64,000 nt of DNA from an uncultured Latescibacterota bacterium (GTDB taxonomy: Bacteria; Latescibacterota; UBA2968), in assembly GCA_958295785.1 (NCBI GenBank), contig OY282377.1, positions 4,714,896 to 4,778,895 on the forward strand. The letters are read 5' to 3'. Made by a program: the position numbers and the translations under genes. How positions within the stretch are numbered: position 1 is the stretch's first letter; the number at the start of each line of letters is the position of its first letter. Below are positions 44,765 through 51,911 of this stretch, in pieces. The notes under the pieces were generated by a model that had not been told where the DNA came from, ran no database searches, and saw nothing but the letters and a program-made list of their open reading frames with translations.

Positions 44765-45178
44765 GTTTGTGATGTGCTTAAAAATCGCCAACACAATGTT
44801 GTTGCCGACCAAGCTCTCGCCCGTGCTGAAGAATCCCAGATTGCGTAAAATCACCTGCCGCTCGGCCTCATTGAGTCCATGGGGGTTTTTCCAGAGTTCA
44901 ATGTCGCGCTGCATCGGCACTTCCGTGGGCATCCAGTGATTGGCGCATCCATTCAGGTAGTGCTCCCATGCCCACTCGTATTTCAGGGGCATCAGTTGGT
45001 TCACATCCACTTGCCGGCAATTGAGCAAACGCTTGTCCTCTGGATCGATGCGCTTGCCCAAATTGTATGACTCGCCATTGGCCCCGCAACACAGGGCGGA
45101 CGAAATCTCATTCGCGGACGAATGGTCGTTGCCGTTGTGTTGCACATGATTCTCAACGTCTTCAAATACCAGCGGCAT
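44390..45178 (-). CDS. Chimeric frame: nrdB N-terminus fused in frame to MNT-type nucleotidyltransferase
   Basis: 262 residues from the duplicated nrdB start (ATG 45178, AAAGGAG). Residues 1-138 equal NrdB up to AIFKHITN. The reading then passes at 44765/44764 into [18 protein letters not shown] and the complete nucleotidyltransferase (MNAPELPAE at ATG 44710, residues 1-106 of that protein, with [18 protein letters not shown] as the metal site). Either the fusion or the internal nucleotidyltransferase alone may be made. The NrdB part lacks its E-x-x-H ligands and cannot be an active reductase subunit. MNT enzymes are minimal nucleotidyltransferases, often antitoxins to HEPN proteins or AMPylators. 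Confidence 0.75.
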   Translation of the reverse strand: MPLVFEDVENHVQHNGNDHSSANEISSALCCGANGESYNLGKRIDPEDKRLLNCRQVDVNQLMPLKYEWAWEHYLNGCANHWMPTEVPMQRDIELWKNPHGLNEAERQVILRNLGFFSTGESLVGNNIVLAIFKHITNFEHFGRALRELATRGTVTMNAPELPAETIEKFTRVFAAYPELAEVKLFGSRATGKATAHSDIDLATKGIANEHRLGMLAFDLEDIPIPQKCDLQAYENIASIPLKQHIDTFGITIYKKPNSPNV

Positions 45179-45200
45179 AAACAACTCCTTTCAGATCAAA
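44765..45200 (-). repeat. D2 repeat, truncated nrdB 5' copy
   Basis: 436-bp second copy of the nrdB leader and first ~138 codons, fused at its 3' side to D1. See the copy at 42029-42464. Confidence 0.93.
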
Positions 45201-45221
45201 AAACAGTCAATTCGCTCAACT

Positions 45222-45917
45222 TCATGCGCGTCCTGCCCGTTCCAAACGCGCCAACCAGCTTTGAAAATGCGGACAAGTAGCGCGGATTGTCTCGAGGCCA
45301 ATATCCAGCGCGGCAAGTGTTCCTAGTAGCGGCTTCTGGTATCCCGGTACCAATGTTTCTACGCACTTGGAGGGTGCGGTGTGAGGCGAATCGTCGATCT
45401 CTTCTGGGCTTCCGAATGCGTCGCGGATTTCCTGAAACTCTCGGGCGAGGTCTGGACGACCAATTCCTCGGCTGAATGCCTCACAATCGCTGAAAAGCAT
45501 GGCCTCAAATTCATGCATCATGAGATATGGAACGAATCGGTTGGGATTGAAGGCACTACCCATCTGCTCACAAACATCCGCCAAGAGCGCGTTCTCAACC
45601 GCACTCGCCTTCTCGGGGAATACTAAATTGTTGGCAGTCTTGCGTCCAGGCCAAGCACCAGAACCACTTTGAGGCAGTCCATAGTAGTCCACCATTGTGC
45701 TGACCAGACATCCTTGGTCTTCCCTGAGGTGATTCAAGATGTCCCTTCTCACCGTAGGCCATGGCCGGATTCCACCGCGGCGGTTGCGCTGGCGAGCGTT
45801 TCCTATCAGGCGGGCACTGACCATAGCATAGCCACACCTGTAAAGATGCGGTCCGAGCATCGCATTTACGAAAGTCTCTTCGGTTTCGCCTTCGACGTGG
45901 ATGAGCAGTCTGGTCAT
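45222..45917 (-). CDS. TOPRIM-like DUF4276 family protein, partner of AAA ATPase 2
   Basis: 231 residues from ATG 45917. LLIHVEGETEETFVNAML at the start, CLVSTMVDYYGLP near 75 and YLMMHEFEAMLFSDCEAF near 130 are the DUF4276 hallmarks. A frame open to 45959 overlaps the ATPase end, but ATG 45917, 16 nt after that stop, gives the conventional start. It shares the fold, but little sequence, with the protein at 42478-43089, so the two cassettes are distinct alleles. Probable nuclease effector of an ATPase-gated anti-phage pair. Confidence 0.8.
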   Translation of the reverse strand: MTRLLIHVEGETEETFVNAMLGPHLYRCGYAMVSARLIGNARQRNRRGGIRPWPTVRRDILNHLREDQGCLVSTMVDYYGLPQSGSGAWPGRKTANNLVFPEKASAVENALLADVCEQMGSAFNPNRFVPYLMMHEFEAMLFSDCEAFSRGIGRPDLAREFQEIRDAFGSPEEIDDSPHTAPSKCVETLVPGYQKPLLGTLAALDIGLETIRATCPHFQSWLARLERAGRA

Positions 45918-45933
45918 TTTGCCGATTCTCTGT

Positions 45934-46956
45934 CTAATCCACAGCGGGGCGACCACCAATCTCGTTTTTTTCCCAAAGTTGACCGAGGCTATAGTCTTGC
46001 AACCACATCTTCAGGCGGGCGGTATCAAGCCGCGTCAACTGCGTTTGTCCATCCATCCGTTCAGCCACGAGCACATCTTCAGGTTGGAAATGATCGATCA
46101 GCAAGGATGACTGTGTCGAAAGAATGACTTGGGTCTTAACAGATGCCTGCTTCACAAGCGAGGCCAGCATCGCTATCGCATAAGGATGCAATCCCAGTTC
46201 CGGCTCGTCTAACAAAATAATAGATGGACGGAGCGACTCCGGTTGTAAAAACAAGGTTGCCAATGCCATAAACCGCAAAGAGCCGTCAGAGAGCGATGCC
46301 GCATCAAAGTACGCGTCAGATCCTTGATGACGCCACTCGAGGCGGATTTTGGCTGTGTTCAGTGCCTGTGGCTGAAGAAGAAAATCATCGAAAAATGGCG
46401 CGACCTGTTGTACCGTGCGGCGGATTAGATTGTATGAAGCGTTATGTTTTTTGTGCAAATAGTACAAAAACGCGGGTAGATTAGAACCTTTGGGGCGCAA
46501 ATAGCGGTTGTCGTTCACATCGGCAGTCTTCCGCATCGGCGAGGTGGAACTCGTGTCATGGAAGTGATAAAAGTGCCAACTATCGGCAGGGTCGCAGGCA
46601 GAAAAAGAAAAAAAAGGGGGCCAGAAATGACCAGACTCTGAAAACGGATAGAGCATGTCGGTATCGGTTGCGCGCAACTTGATTTCGTATTGATTGACGA
46701 TGTTGTCAAATGAGAGGCGAACGATCAGGTCCTCAGTTGTCTTAGAACCGAAATGAAGAATTTTTTCAGCTCCGCCAGCGCGGATCACATAGTCCTGCAA
46801 CTTCCCTAAGCGAATGTCACGCAGGAAAGAGAAAATCCCTATGAAGTTTGACTTGCCCGATCCATTTGGGCCGATCAAGATGTTGATTGGGCCGAGTTTC
46901 AAGTTTTCGATAGAACCGATGCTCTTGAAGCCCTTTATGGTGATGTCGTCAAACAT
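45934..46956 (-). CDS. AAA15/ABC-type ATPase 2, defence-associated
   Basis: 340 residues. [42 protein letters not shown] holds the N-terminus and Walker A (near 32), SLSDGSLRFMALATLFL near 222 the signature, SIILLDEPELGLHP near 243 the Walker B, and VILSTQSSLLIDHF the switch region. Its ATG lies 8 nt inside the end of the nucleotidyltransferase gene (ATGTTTGA), so the nucleotidyltransferase, ATPase and TOPRIM genes form one coupled unit. It is shorter than ATPase 1 and clearly different in sequence. Confidence 0.85.
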   Translation of the reverse strand: MFDDITIKGFKSIGSIENLKLGPINILIGPNGSGKSNFIGIFSFLRDIRLGKLQDYVIRAGGAEKILHFGSKTTEDLIVRLSFDNIVNQYEIKLRATDTDMLYPFSESGHFWPPFFSFSACDPADSWHFYHFHDTSSTSPMRKTADVNDNRYLRPKGSNLPAFLYYLHKKHNASYNLIRRTVQQVAPFFDDFLLQPQALNTAKIRLEWRHQGSDAYFDAASLSDGSLRFMALATLFLQPESLRPSIILLDEPELGLHPYAIAMLASLVKQASVKTQVILSTQSSLLIDHFQPEDVLVAERMDGQTQLTRLDTARLKMWLQDYSLGQLWEKNEIGGRPAVD

Positions 46957-47323
46957 TGGGAAAATTTGGCTTTTTGTAAATGGTGATTCCGAAGGTGTCT
47001 ATGTGCTGCTTGAGCGGGATGGACGCGATGTTTTCGTAGGCTTGCAGGTCGCATTTTTGCGGGATGGGTATGTCCTCTAAGTCGAAGGCGAGCATGCCGA
47101 GGCGGTGTTCGTTCGCAATGCCCTTGGTGGCTAAGTCAATGTCCGAATGCGCGGTTGCCTTGCCCGTGGCGCGAGACCCGAAGAGCTTGACTTCTGCCAA
47201 TTCGGGATATGCGGCAAAAACCCGGGTGAACTTTTCTATGGTTTCAGCGGGCAATTCAGGGGCGTTCATGGTGACGGTACCTCGGGTAGCAAGTTCTCGT
47301 AGAGCGCGTCCAAAATGTTCAAA
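46918..47323 (-). repeat. D1 repeat, copy 2
   Basis: 406-bp counterpart of 44359-44764. Beyond 47323 it continues into the HEPN-like remnant, which copy 1 lacks. Confidence 0.93.
46949..47269 (-). CDS. MNT-type nucleotidyltransferase (copy 2)
   Basis: 106 residues from ATG 47269. [24 protein letters not shown] is the G-S-x(10)-D-x-D metal site of minimal nucleotidyltransferases. It overlaps the ATPase 2 start by 8 nt. Its own start overlaps the end of a HEPN-like frame as ATGA, the usual order HEPN then MNT. It is almost identical to the copy at 44390-44710. In HEPN/MNT pairs the MNT protein neutralises the HEPN RNase, often by adding AMP; here the HEPN gene is only a remnant, so the enzyme may now serve the ATPase/TOPRIM pair. 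Confidence 0.8.
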   Translation of the reverse strand: MNAPELPAETIEKFTRVFAAYPELAEVKLFGSRATGKATAHSDIDLATKGIANEHRLGMLAFDLEDIPIPQKCDLQAYENIASIPLKQHIDTFGITIYKKPNFPNV

Positions 47324-47343
47324 TAGCGCGTGTGTATGTTTCT
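47266..47343 (-). pseudogene. C-terminal remnant of a HEPN-like (nucleotidyltransferase substrate-binding) gene
   Basis: Read in the frame whose TGA overlaps the nucleotidyltransferase ATG, the minus strand gives [19 protein letters not shown], like the end of HI0074-type HEPN proteins. Upstream of about 47343 the sequence runs into the end of the HNH gene, so only the tail survives. Confidence 0.5.
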
Positions 47344-47359
47344 GACGACGACGCACAGT

Positions 47360-48274
47360 TTACTGCGTTGTCCTTCTTGCGTTTGTTAAGTGTTGTCGCA
47401 GTTCATCAACAGAGAGTGCTGGCTTCTCTTGATGGAGCATGGCGTGACAGTTTGGACACACTGGACAAAGGTCTTTGACAGGGTCAACCTCATACTCACC
47501 GCTAATGTTCGAAAGTTCCTTGATATGATGCACCTGAATGAACCCTCGCCCGAGATCGCCGTAGTATTCCTCAAAACTCATCTCGCAGACCGAGCACTTG
47601 TATCCGTGCGTGTCTAAGCATTTCTGTCGAGCTTGAGGATTGCGTTCATACGCATTGACTGTCATCTTCTTGCGTGCTCCCTCAACGAACAACTCTTGAG
47701 GGTCAATCTCATCAGGATAGACAGGGCTGAGTCCCGATAACTGACTTAGTATGTTGTTTAGTATCTCTCTGCTTTCTGGTTTATCCGGATACCAGATATT
47801 TGGTCGACCCATTCCACCTCGAACCATTCTGGGTACTTTAATAGTTCTCTGCTCAATTGAGAGGCGTGTGCAGTTTGATTTCTCGGCAACAATGCGGTAG
47901 CCATTGACCTTGTTGGCTCTATGGCATGGTGGAGTTGCTTTACCGAATTTTTGATACTCTCGATAAACAGTCGCATTTTTGTACTCGCCAACAATAAATG
48001 TCCCGCTTCGATTTGGGTCCTTGGCAGTCCATATCACATTCACATTTTCAATACGATCATCATTTTTATCCGCCCCTAAATGATCGATGTTTATTTTTTT
48101 TCCTCCTGAAGGCTTAACATATCCGTACATTCGATTTTTATAGGGTGCAAAATTACAGACTTCATATCCCGTCTCTTCTTTTTCAACATAAGAGCCGCCA
48201 CCAACAATTTTATCATTTTCATTTTGACCTTTATAGTCTTTCATCCATCCAACGTTACAGAATAGATAGCTCAT
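47360..48274 (-). CDS. HNH endonuclease, McrA-like, possible type IV restriction enzyme
   Basis: 304 residues; AAAAGGAGTAACC precedes ATG 48274. The C-terminal third is a beta-beta-alpha-metal HNH nuclease: GYKCSVCEMSFEEYYGDLGRGFIQVHHIKEL near 225-255 and DLCPVCPNCHAMLHQEKP near 272-288, with four Cys for structural zinc. The N-terminal part (residues 1-190) is of unknown fold and may read modified DNA or a partner. McrA-type enzymes cut methylated phage DNA. It is co-directional with the AAA/TOPRIM cassettes. Confidence 0.82.
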   Translation of the reverse strand: MSYLFCNVGWMKDYKGQNENDKIVGGGSYVEKEETGYEVCNFAPYKNRMYGYVKPSGGKKINIDHLGADKNDDRIENVNVIWTAKDPNRSGTFIVGEYKNATVYREYQKFGKATPPCHRANKVNGYRIVAEKSNCTRLSIEQRTIKVPRMVRGGMGRPNIWYPDKPESREILNNILSQLSGLSPVYPDEIDPQELFVEGARKKMTVNAYERNPQARQKCLDTHGYKCSVCEMSFEEYYGDLGRGFIQVHHIKELSNISGEYEVDPVKDLCPVCPNCHAMLHQEKPALSVDELRQHLTNARRTTQ

Positions 48275-48360
48275 GGTTACTCCTTTTTAGAAGCCGTTTT
48301 AAGACCCTCAATAATTATGCGAGACTGCCCCGCGTTCCTATCCTGTCGCTTTGTTCTGCT

Positions 48361-48915
48361 TCATGCAGTCTTGCCTTTGTTTGGCCCTTCACCAATCACC
48401 GCTTCAATTCTGTTTGTCAGATCCTTGCGAAACTCGTCGAGCTTGTTATTCTCCCAAAAGATATGATTGTATTGCCGAGTGTCGAAGTGTAGTTTATCTA
48501 CCAGGTCATTCCGGTACGAGAAAATCACGGGCAGACCGAGTCCGTGTGCAAATCCCGCTTCGCAGTACACGCCACCTCTCGCACCGTCTTTCCCATGTGT
48601 GAAATCCGCCACCAAGAATCGAGAGCGCCGGATTTCGGCAATGATTTCGTCGTCAATTTTATTGGCGTGTGGTTTTTTATCTATCCTCATAGGGGTATAT
48701 CCGGTTGCTTCTATGGCGGGTTTGATTCCTTGGTCGTAAAGATCATTCACTTTATCCCCGAACCACATAGCTACAAAGCATTGTGCTGAATCTTGATTTG
48801 TCACGAGGTCCCCAATATGACCGTATCCTTCAACTGTCACTTCGAGAGAAACCAGTTGTGGACCTGCTGCAGTATGTCCCAAATCACCAACAATCCAACC
48901 TTTCTTCTCTAAATG
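48361..48915 (-). pseudogene. C-terminal part of a split TIR/nucleoside-deoxyribosyltransferase-like gene
   Basis: Reads HLEKKGWIVGDLGHTAAGP and then QCFVAMWFGDKVNDLYDQGIKPAIEATGYTP, RRSRFLVADFTHGKDGARGGVYCEAGFAHGLGLPVIF. This is the NDT-like fold (F.AMWF...; ADFT..N.GVYYEAG.AHGLG), which often makes NAD- or nucleotide-cleaving effectors. Its 5' part lies at 50469-50891. The gap is a 1.55-kb segment bounded by two 110-bp miniature elements. The two parts join at one CTTAG, but the frame is off by one base at a T7 run. Confidence 0.72.
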
Positions 48916-48920
48916 CTTAG

Positions 48921-49030
48921 AAGCCCTAACATAAAGAAATCAAGCGTCTGAAACAGAGGAGTGAACACCCGCAGGAACGCCTCAAAGGCGGCCTCTCACA
49001 AATCCAGGTCAACCCTTTTTGTTAGGGACG
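48921..49030. mobile_element. Miniature inverted-repeat element, copy 1 (110 bp)
   Basis: Ends AAGCCCTAAC and GTTAGGGACG are inverted repeats. The gene-side flank is CTTAG (48916-48920) and the Rpn-side flank CTAAG (49031-49035). It is about 92% identical to copy 2 at 50354-50463 in the same orientation. No coding sequence inside. Confidence 0.75.
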
Positions 49031-50032
49031 CTAAGCCTCTGCGTCCAACGCATGCTGAAAAGCATCGAGATTGTCCACTTGCACCGCCGCACGAAGCAAC
49101 TGCTTGAGTTGTTGCAAATCGTCAATGGCCCGAATGCGACCGGCGAACTGACCGGGCGCGTCTGCATCAAAGCGAACCTCCAACACATCGAAAATAGCTT
49201 CAATGGTGCTTTCTCTACTCCCGCGCTCCAGACCCTGTTCAATCCCTTGCTCCCTGCCGCGACGCATCCCCTGTTCAATGCCCTGTTCAATGCCCTGTTC
49301 AATGCCCTGTTCAATCCCCTGTTCAATCCCGCGGTCAATACCTTGTTGGGTAAGGTATTGGGCAAACGATGATTCACGCATAATCGCATCCATAAAACCC
49401 TCCTGAGAAATAATACGCCTAACGGTGGACAACTCATACGATATCCCACCTAAAATAGCCATACCCGCCATCATGTCAACCTTGGTTGAAGCGTCCAAGG
49501 GCAAGGCTTCCGTCGCTTGAAGACATTGACGCAACCACGCATCCGCAGACATCCCAGACGGAGGTTTCATCAATGGCGCAAACGGAAGCAAGCCCGGATG
49601 ACCACCCTCGATAATCGCTTGACCGTCGATCTCACTCAGACGAATCACCTTGTATTTCACCAGCACCTCATGGCCGGGCAGTTCTTGGATGTAGTATCCC
49701 TTATCGCGTCGTCCAGCACCGGGACGCAGGTAGATCACAAAGGAAAAGATCGGCAGGCCATAGCGTTCTATGGCGCGACCGATATAGCCGGCCATGCGAT
49801 GCGACATCGGAGTGTCCGTGCTGTCCGCGGTTTGAAATTCGCAATGAATCAACGCATCCTCACCCTCAATACGCACGAGAATCAGGCTATCGGCGCGCCG
49901 GGATTCCACGGTGGGTTGCTCGGTTTCGAGCACCTCGAGCACCTCGATGTCAGCGCGTCCGAGTGTGAAGCGAATGAAATCGTCCGGGTAGGTTTGAATC
50001 AGGTGTTTGGATATCGTATCGTATTCGGCCAT
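49031..50032 (-). CDS. Rpn-family recombination-promoting nuclease/putative transposase (PD-(D/E)XK)
   Basis: 333 residues from ATG 50032 (AAGGTGG upstream); a longer frame to 50239 reads through a dispersed repeat. RRADSLILVRIEGEDALIHCEFQTADS near 54-80 has the D...E-x-Q nuclease core, and MAGYIGRAIERYGLPIFSFVIYLRP follows. Near 225-250 a run of GIEQ repeats (12-bp tandem DNA units, about 49262-49345) forms a charged linker. Rpn proteins are DNA nucleases that raise recombination and influence phage defence. The stop codon lies in the CTAAG flank of a miniature element. The whole gene sits between two such elements. Confidence 0.82.
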   Translation of the reverse strand: MAEYDTISKHLIQTYPDDFIRFTLGRADIEVLEVLETEQPTVESRRADSLILVRIEGEDALIHCEFQTADSTDTPMSHRMAGYIGRAIERYGLPIFSFVIYLRPGAGRRDKGYYIQELPGHEVLVKYKVIRLSEIDGQAIIEGGHPGLLPFAPLMKPPSGMSADAWLRQCLQATEALPLDASTKVDMMAGMAILGGISYELSTVRRIISQEGFMDAIMRESSFAQYLTQQGIDRGIEQGIEQGIEQGIEQGIEQGMRRGREQGIEQGLERGSRESTIEAIFDVLEVRFDADAPGQFAGRIRAIDDLQQLKQLLRAAVQVDNLDAFQHALDAEA

Positions 50033-50353
50033 AAACGCCACCTTGAAAAAATTGAGGAACAAAAATGGGGAACAAAAAAATGATACAATCACGCCATTTT
50101 TGACAAAGATGCGAAAATAAAATGTAGGGGCGGTGCCCCCGTGCCCGCCCGAAAAGGCAAGATACAAGGCGAAAGGCAACCCTAGAGGGACAAACATTGG
50201 GAAGCGCAGGACAGCGAATGGAGCAGACAGAGAGGACATAGCGGAGGCAGGAGGGTGGGGGGTAATCCGCGCAATCCCCTAATCCGCGACAATCCGCGAT
50301 CCAGACAGTGGCGTTGCAGAGCCTGTGCCAAAACGCCGTAAGCCAGTGCTAAG
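50033..50353. other. Gene-free stretch upstream of the Rpn gene
   Basis: It contains a GC-rich dispersed repeat (50124-50169) and, near 50270-50300, two CAATCCGCGA-like short repeats (AATCCGCG three times). No gene is supported. Confidence 0.5.
50124..50169 (+). repeat. Dispersed GC-rich palindromic repeat, copy 4
   Basis: GTAGGGGCGGTGCCCCCGTG, then CCCGCCCGAAAAGGCAAGATACAAGG. It is nearly identical over 45 bp to the copy at 60191-60235. Confidence 0.75.
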
Positions 50354-50463
50354 AAGCCCTAAGAAAAAGAAATTAAGCATCTGAAACAGAGGAGTGAACA
50401 CCCGCAGGAACGCCTCAAAGTCGGCCTCTCACAAATCCATGTCAACGCTTTTTGTTAGGGACT
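50354..50463. mobile_element. Miniature inverted-repeat element, copy 2 (110 bp)
   Basis: Ends AAGCCCTAAG and GTTAGGGACT. Rpn-side flank CTAAG (50349-50353), gene-side flank CTTAG (50464-50468). Partner of copy 1 at 48921-49030. Confidence 0.75.
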
Positions 50464-50468
50464 CTTAG

Positions 50469-50891
50469 CAAAAAAAGAACTTGTTTCGAATCTATTGACT
50501 CAGACCAAGCCATTGCGCCCTGAAATATTGGATTATTAATATCGTCGTTAAACCTTAAAGACTGTCCTACCCTGTCAGTTTTGCTTACAAAATACTGAAG
50601 AAGTCTCTCGGCACGCTCATAGACAGAAAGCGGGTGCTTATTTTTTGCATCTTCGACAAGTTGGGGCGTTACTTCTGGCAACTCAACTCCCTGTCTTCTC
50701 TGATCAATAAGCATGGTCGTCAGCCGTGCTTTATGTGCGTCGTCACAGCCCCTTACTATATCCGACACTTCTGGGGTAATAATATATCTCCCGCCTGCCC
50801 GATCAGAGCATCCTTCGCGTATTGAATTTGACATGATTGTGCCATGTAGTCCCCAAATTGGACATGGACATTCGGGGGAATCATTTGTCAT
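50469..50891 (-). pseudogene. N-terminal part of the split TIR/nucleoside-deoxyribosyltransferase-like gene
   Basis: Starts at ATG 50891 (AAAGGAG 8 nt upstream): MTNDSPECPCPIWGLHGTI, a short Cys-rich start, then RYIITPEVSDIV and HKARLTTMLIDQRRQGVELPE, ending natively at SKQVLF. It then runs into miniature element copy 2. The rest of the gene is at 48361-48915. In intact relatives a zinc-ribbon-like N-terminus, a helical linker and the NDT-like domain form one protein of about 300 residues. Confidence 0.7.
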
Positions 50892-50894
50892 CAA

Positions 50895-51086
50895 CCTGAC
50901 TCCTTTCGTTAATTTTTACCCATCTTGAACTATTACCTTCCATGTGTCTCTGCCGCTACTCACTAAAAGGCGAGATACAAGAGGCAAAACGCAAGTAGTA
51001 AGACATCCTCCCAACGCCTCTTGGCGATCTGCATTACTGACGTTGTGCTTGCACTGGAAGGACGGTGGGATAGGTATTTTGAGGGG
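50895..51086. other. Short intergenic region
   Basis: No supported gene. It separates the split NDT-like gene from the HEPN/MNT pair and includes GGCGAGATACAAGAGGC, similar to the tail of the GC-rich dispersed repeat. Confidence 0.4.
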
Positions 51087-51395
51087 TTACAACCTCACCT
51101 CTCGTTCTTCTTTCTCTATCAGCACCACATGCGTTGCTTTGATATTTCTGCGGAACGACTCTGGCACTTCGTCCCACACAAGTACATCCACCCGAAAAGG
51201 CAGGTTGCTTTCTTCATAAGCTTCGCGCAGGTCTGAAACCTGTCTTTTTTTTTCTGGCGTTGCAAAAACCACCATATCTAAATCGGAGTATGGACGGGCG
51301 GTTCGCTTAACGCGGGAGCCATAGGCCCATGCTGTAATATTCGGCAGATACTTTTTTAGCAAGCCAAGAATGAGGTCGTGCTGGTCGCCGGTCAT
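51087..51395 (-). CDS. MNT-type nucleotidyltransferase (antitoxin of HEPN/MNT pair)
   Basis: 102 residues from ATG 51395, 2 nt after the HEPN stop; a GTG or ATG at 51419 in the same frame is less likely. ITAWAYGSRVKRTARPYSDLDMVVF near 24-48 is the G-S-x(10)-D-x-D metal site. With the upstream substrate-binding gene it forms the standard HEPN/MNT toxin-antitoxin arrangement, where the MNT protein inactivates the HEPN RNase by nucleotide transfer. It differs from the D1-encoded MNT proteins. Confidence 0.82.
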   Translation of the reverse strand: MTGDQHDLILGLLKKYLPNITAWAYGSRVKRTARPYSDLDMVVFATPEKKRQVSDLREAYEESNLPFRVDVLVWDEVPESFRRNIKATHVVLIEKEEREVRL

Positions 51396-51397
51396 AT

Positions 51398-51817
51398 CTA
51401 TGGTAGCGTTCCGTCCCATGTCTCTCTGCTCATGGTCTGATACAGATCGATGGCATCGCGAATAAAATCGCCCATGATCTCCAAAGCTTTTTCGCCGCTG
51501 TAGTCATGCGTGGTATCAATTCGGGCATCGGCATACGTCAGCCATTGTTCAGTTGATGAGGCAAACAACTCATTTTCACCTGCCAATCGGAGAATCGGCT
51601 TGGGGCTATTGGAGACTTCGGGAATACCCAAATCTTCCTGTAGATGGCGTTTCAGTACCTTCCACAGTGTGTCATAGCAGGTTTCAAAACGCTGAATCAC
51701 GGATTCGGCTACGGCTTCTTGTATGAGTTGCGGCCATTCGGGGTTCGGATTTTCGCAGTTGTGATATTGCATCTCGAGATGCGCGAGGGCCTTTTTGAAT
51801 TTTCCGTAATCAATCAT
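51398..51817 (-). CDS. HEPN-like nucleotidyltransferase substrate-binding protein (HI0074 family)
   Basis: 139 residues, four-helix: MIDYGKFKKALAHLEMQYHN, VIQRFETCYDTLWKVLKRHLQEDLGI, WLTYADARIDTTHDYS and FIRDAIDLYQTMS. The order 'R.E...D..WK.LK..L....G' and 'R...TTHDY' is typical of the partner of MNT enzymes. The RNase R-x4-6-H motif of active HEPN proteins is not obvious. Likely toxin or binding partner, co-transcribed with the MNT gene. Confidence 0.8.
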   Translation of the reverse strand: MIDYGKFKKALAHLEMQYHNCENPNPEWPQLIQEAVAESVIQRFETCYDTLWKVLKRHLQEDLGIPEVSNSPKPILRLAGENELFASSTEQWLTYADARIDTTHDYSGEKALEIMGDFIRDAIDLYQTMSRETWDGTLP

Positions 51818-51911
51818 CGCCTATTCGCTTAAAAATGAGCACAGCGGTTAGGGTATAGAAGGCGGAATGGCGTGCAGATCTTGACGTGACCACTGATCCG
51901 TGATCACCGCT

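Noticed and set aside
44390-45178. A second functional nrdB gene
   Set aside because: The copy stops after about 138 residues, before the E-x-x-H ligands, and continues as a nucleotidyltransferase.
49262-49345. Regular 12-bp repeats that look like a small CRISPR or minisatellite
   Set aside because: They have no unique spacers and encode the in-frame GIEQ linker of the Rpn protein.
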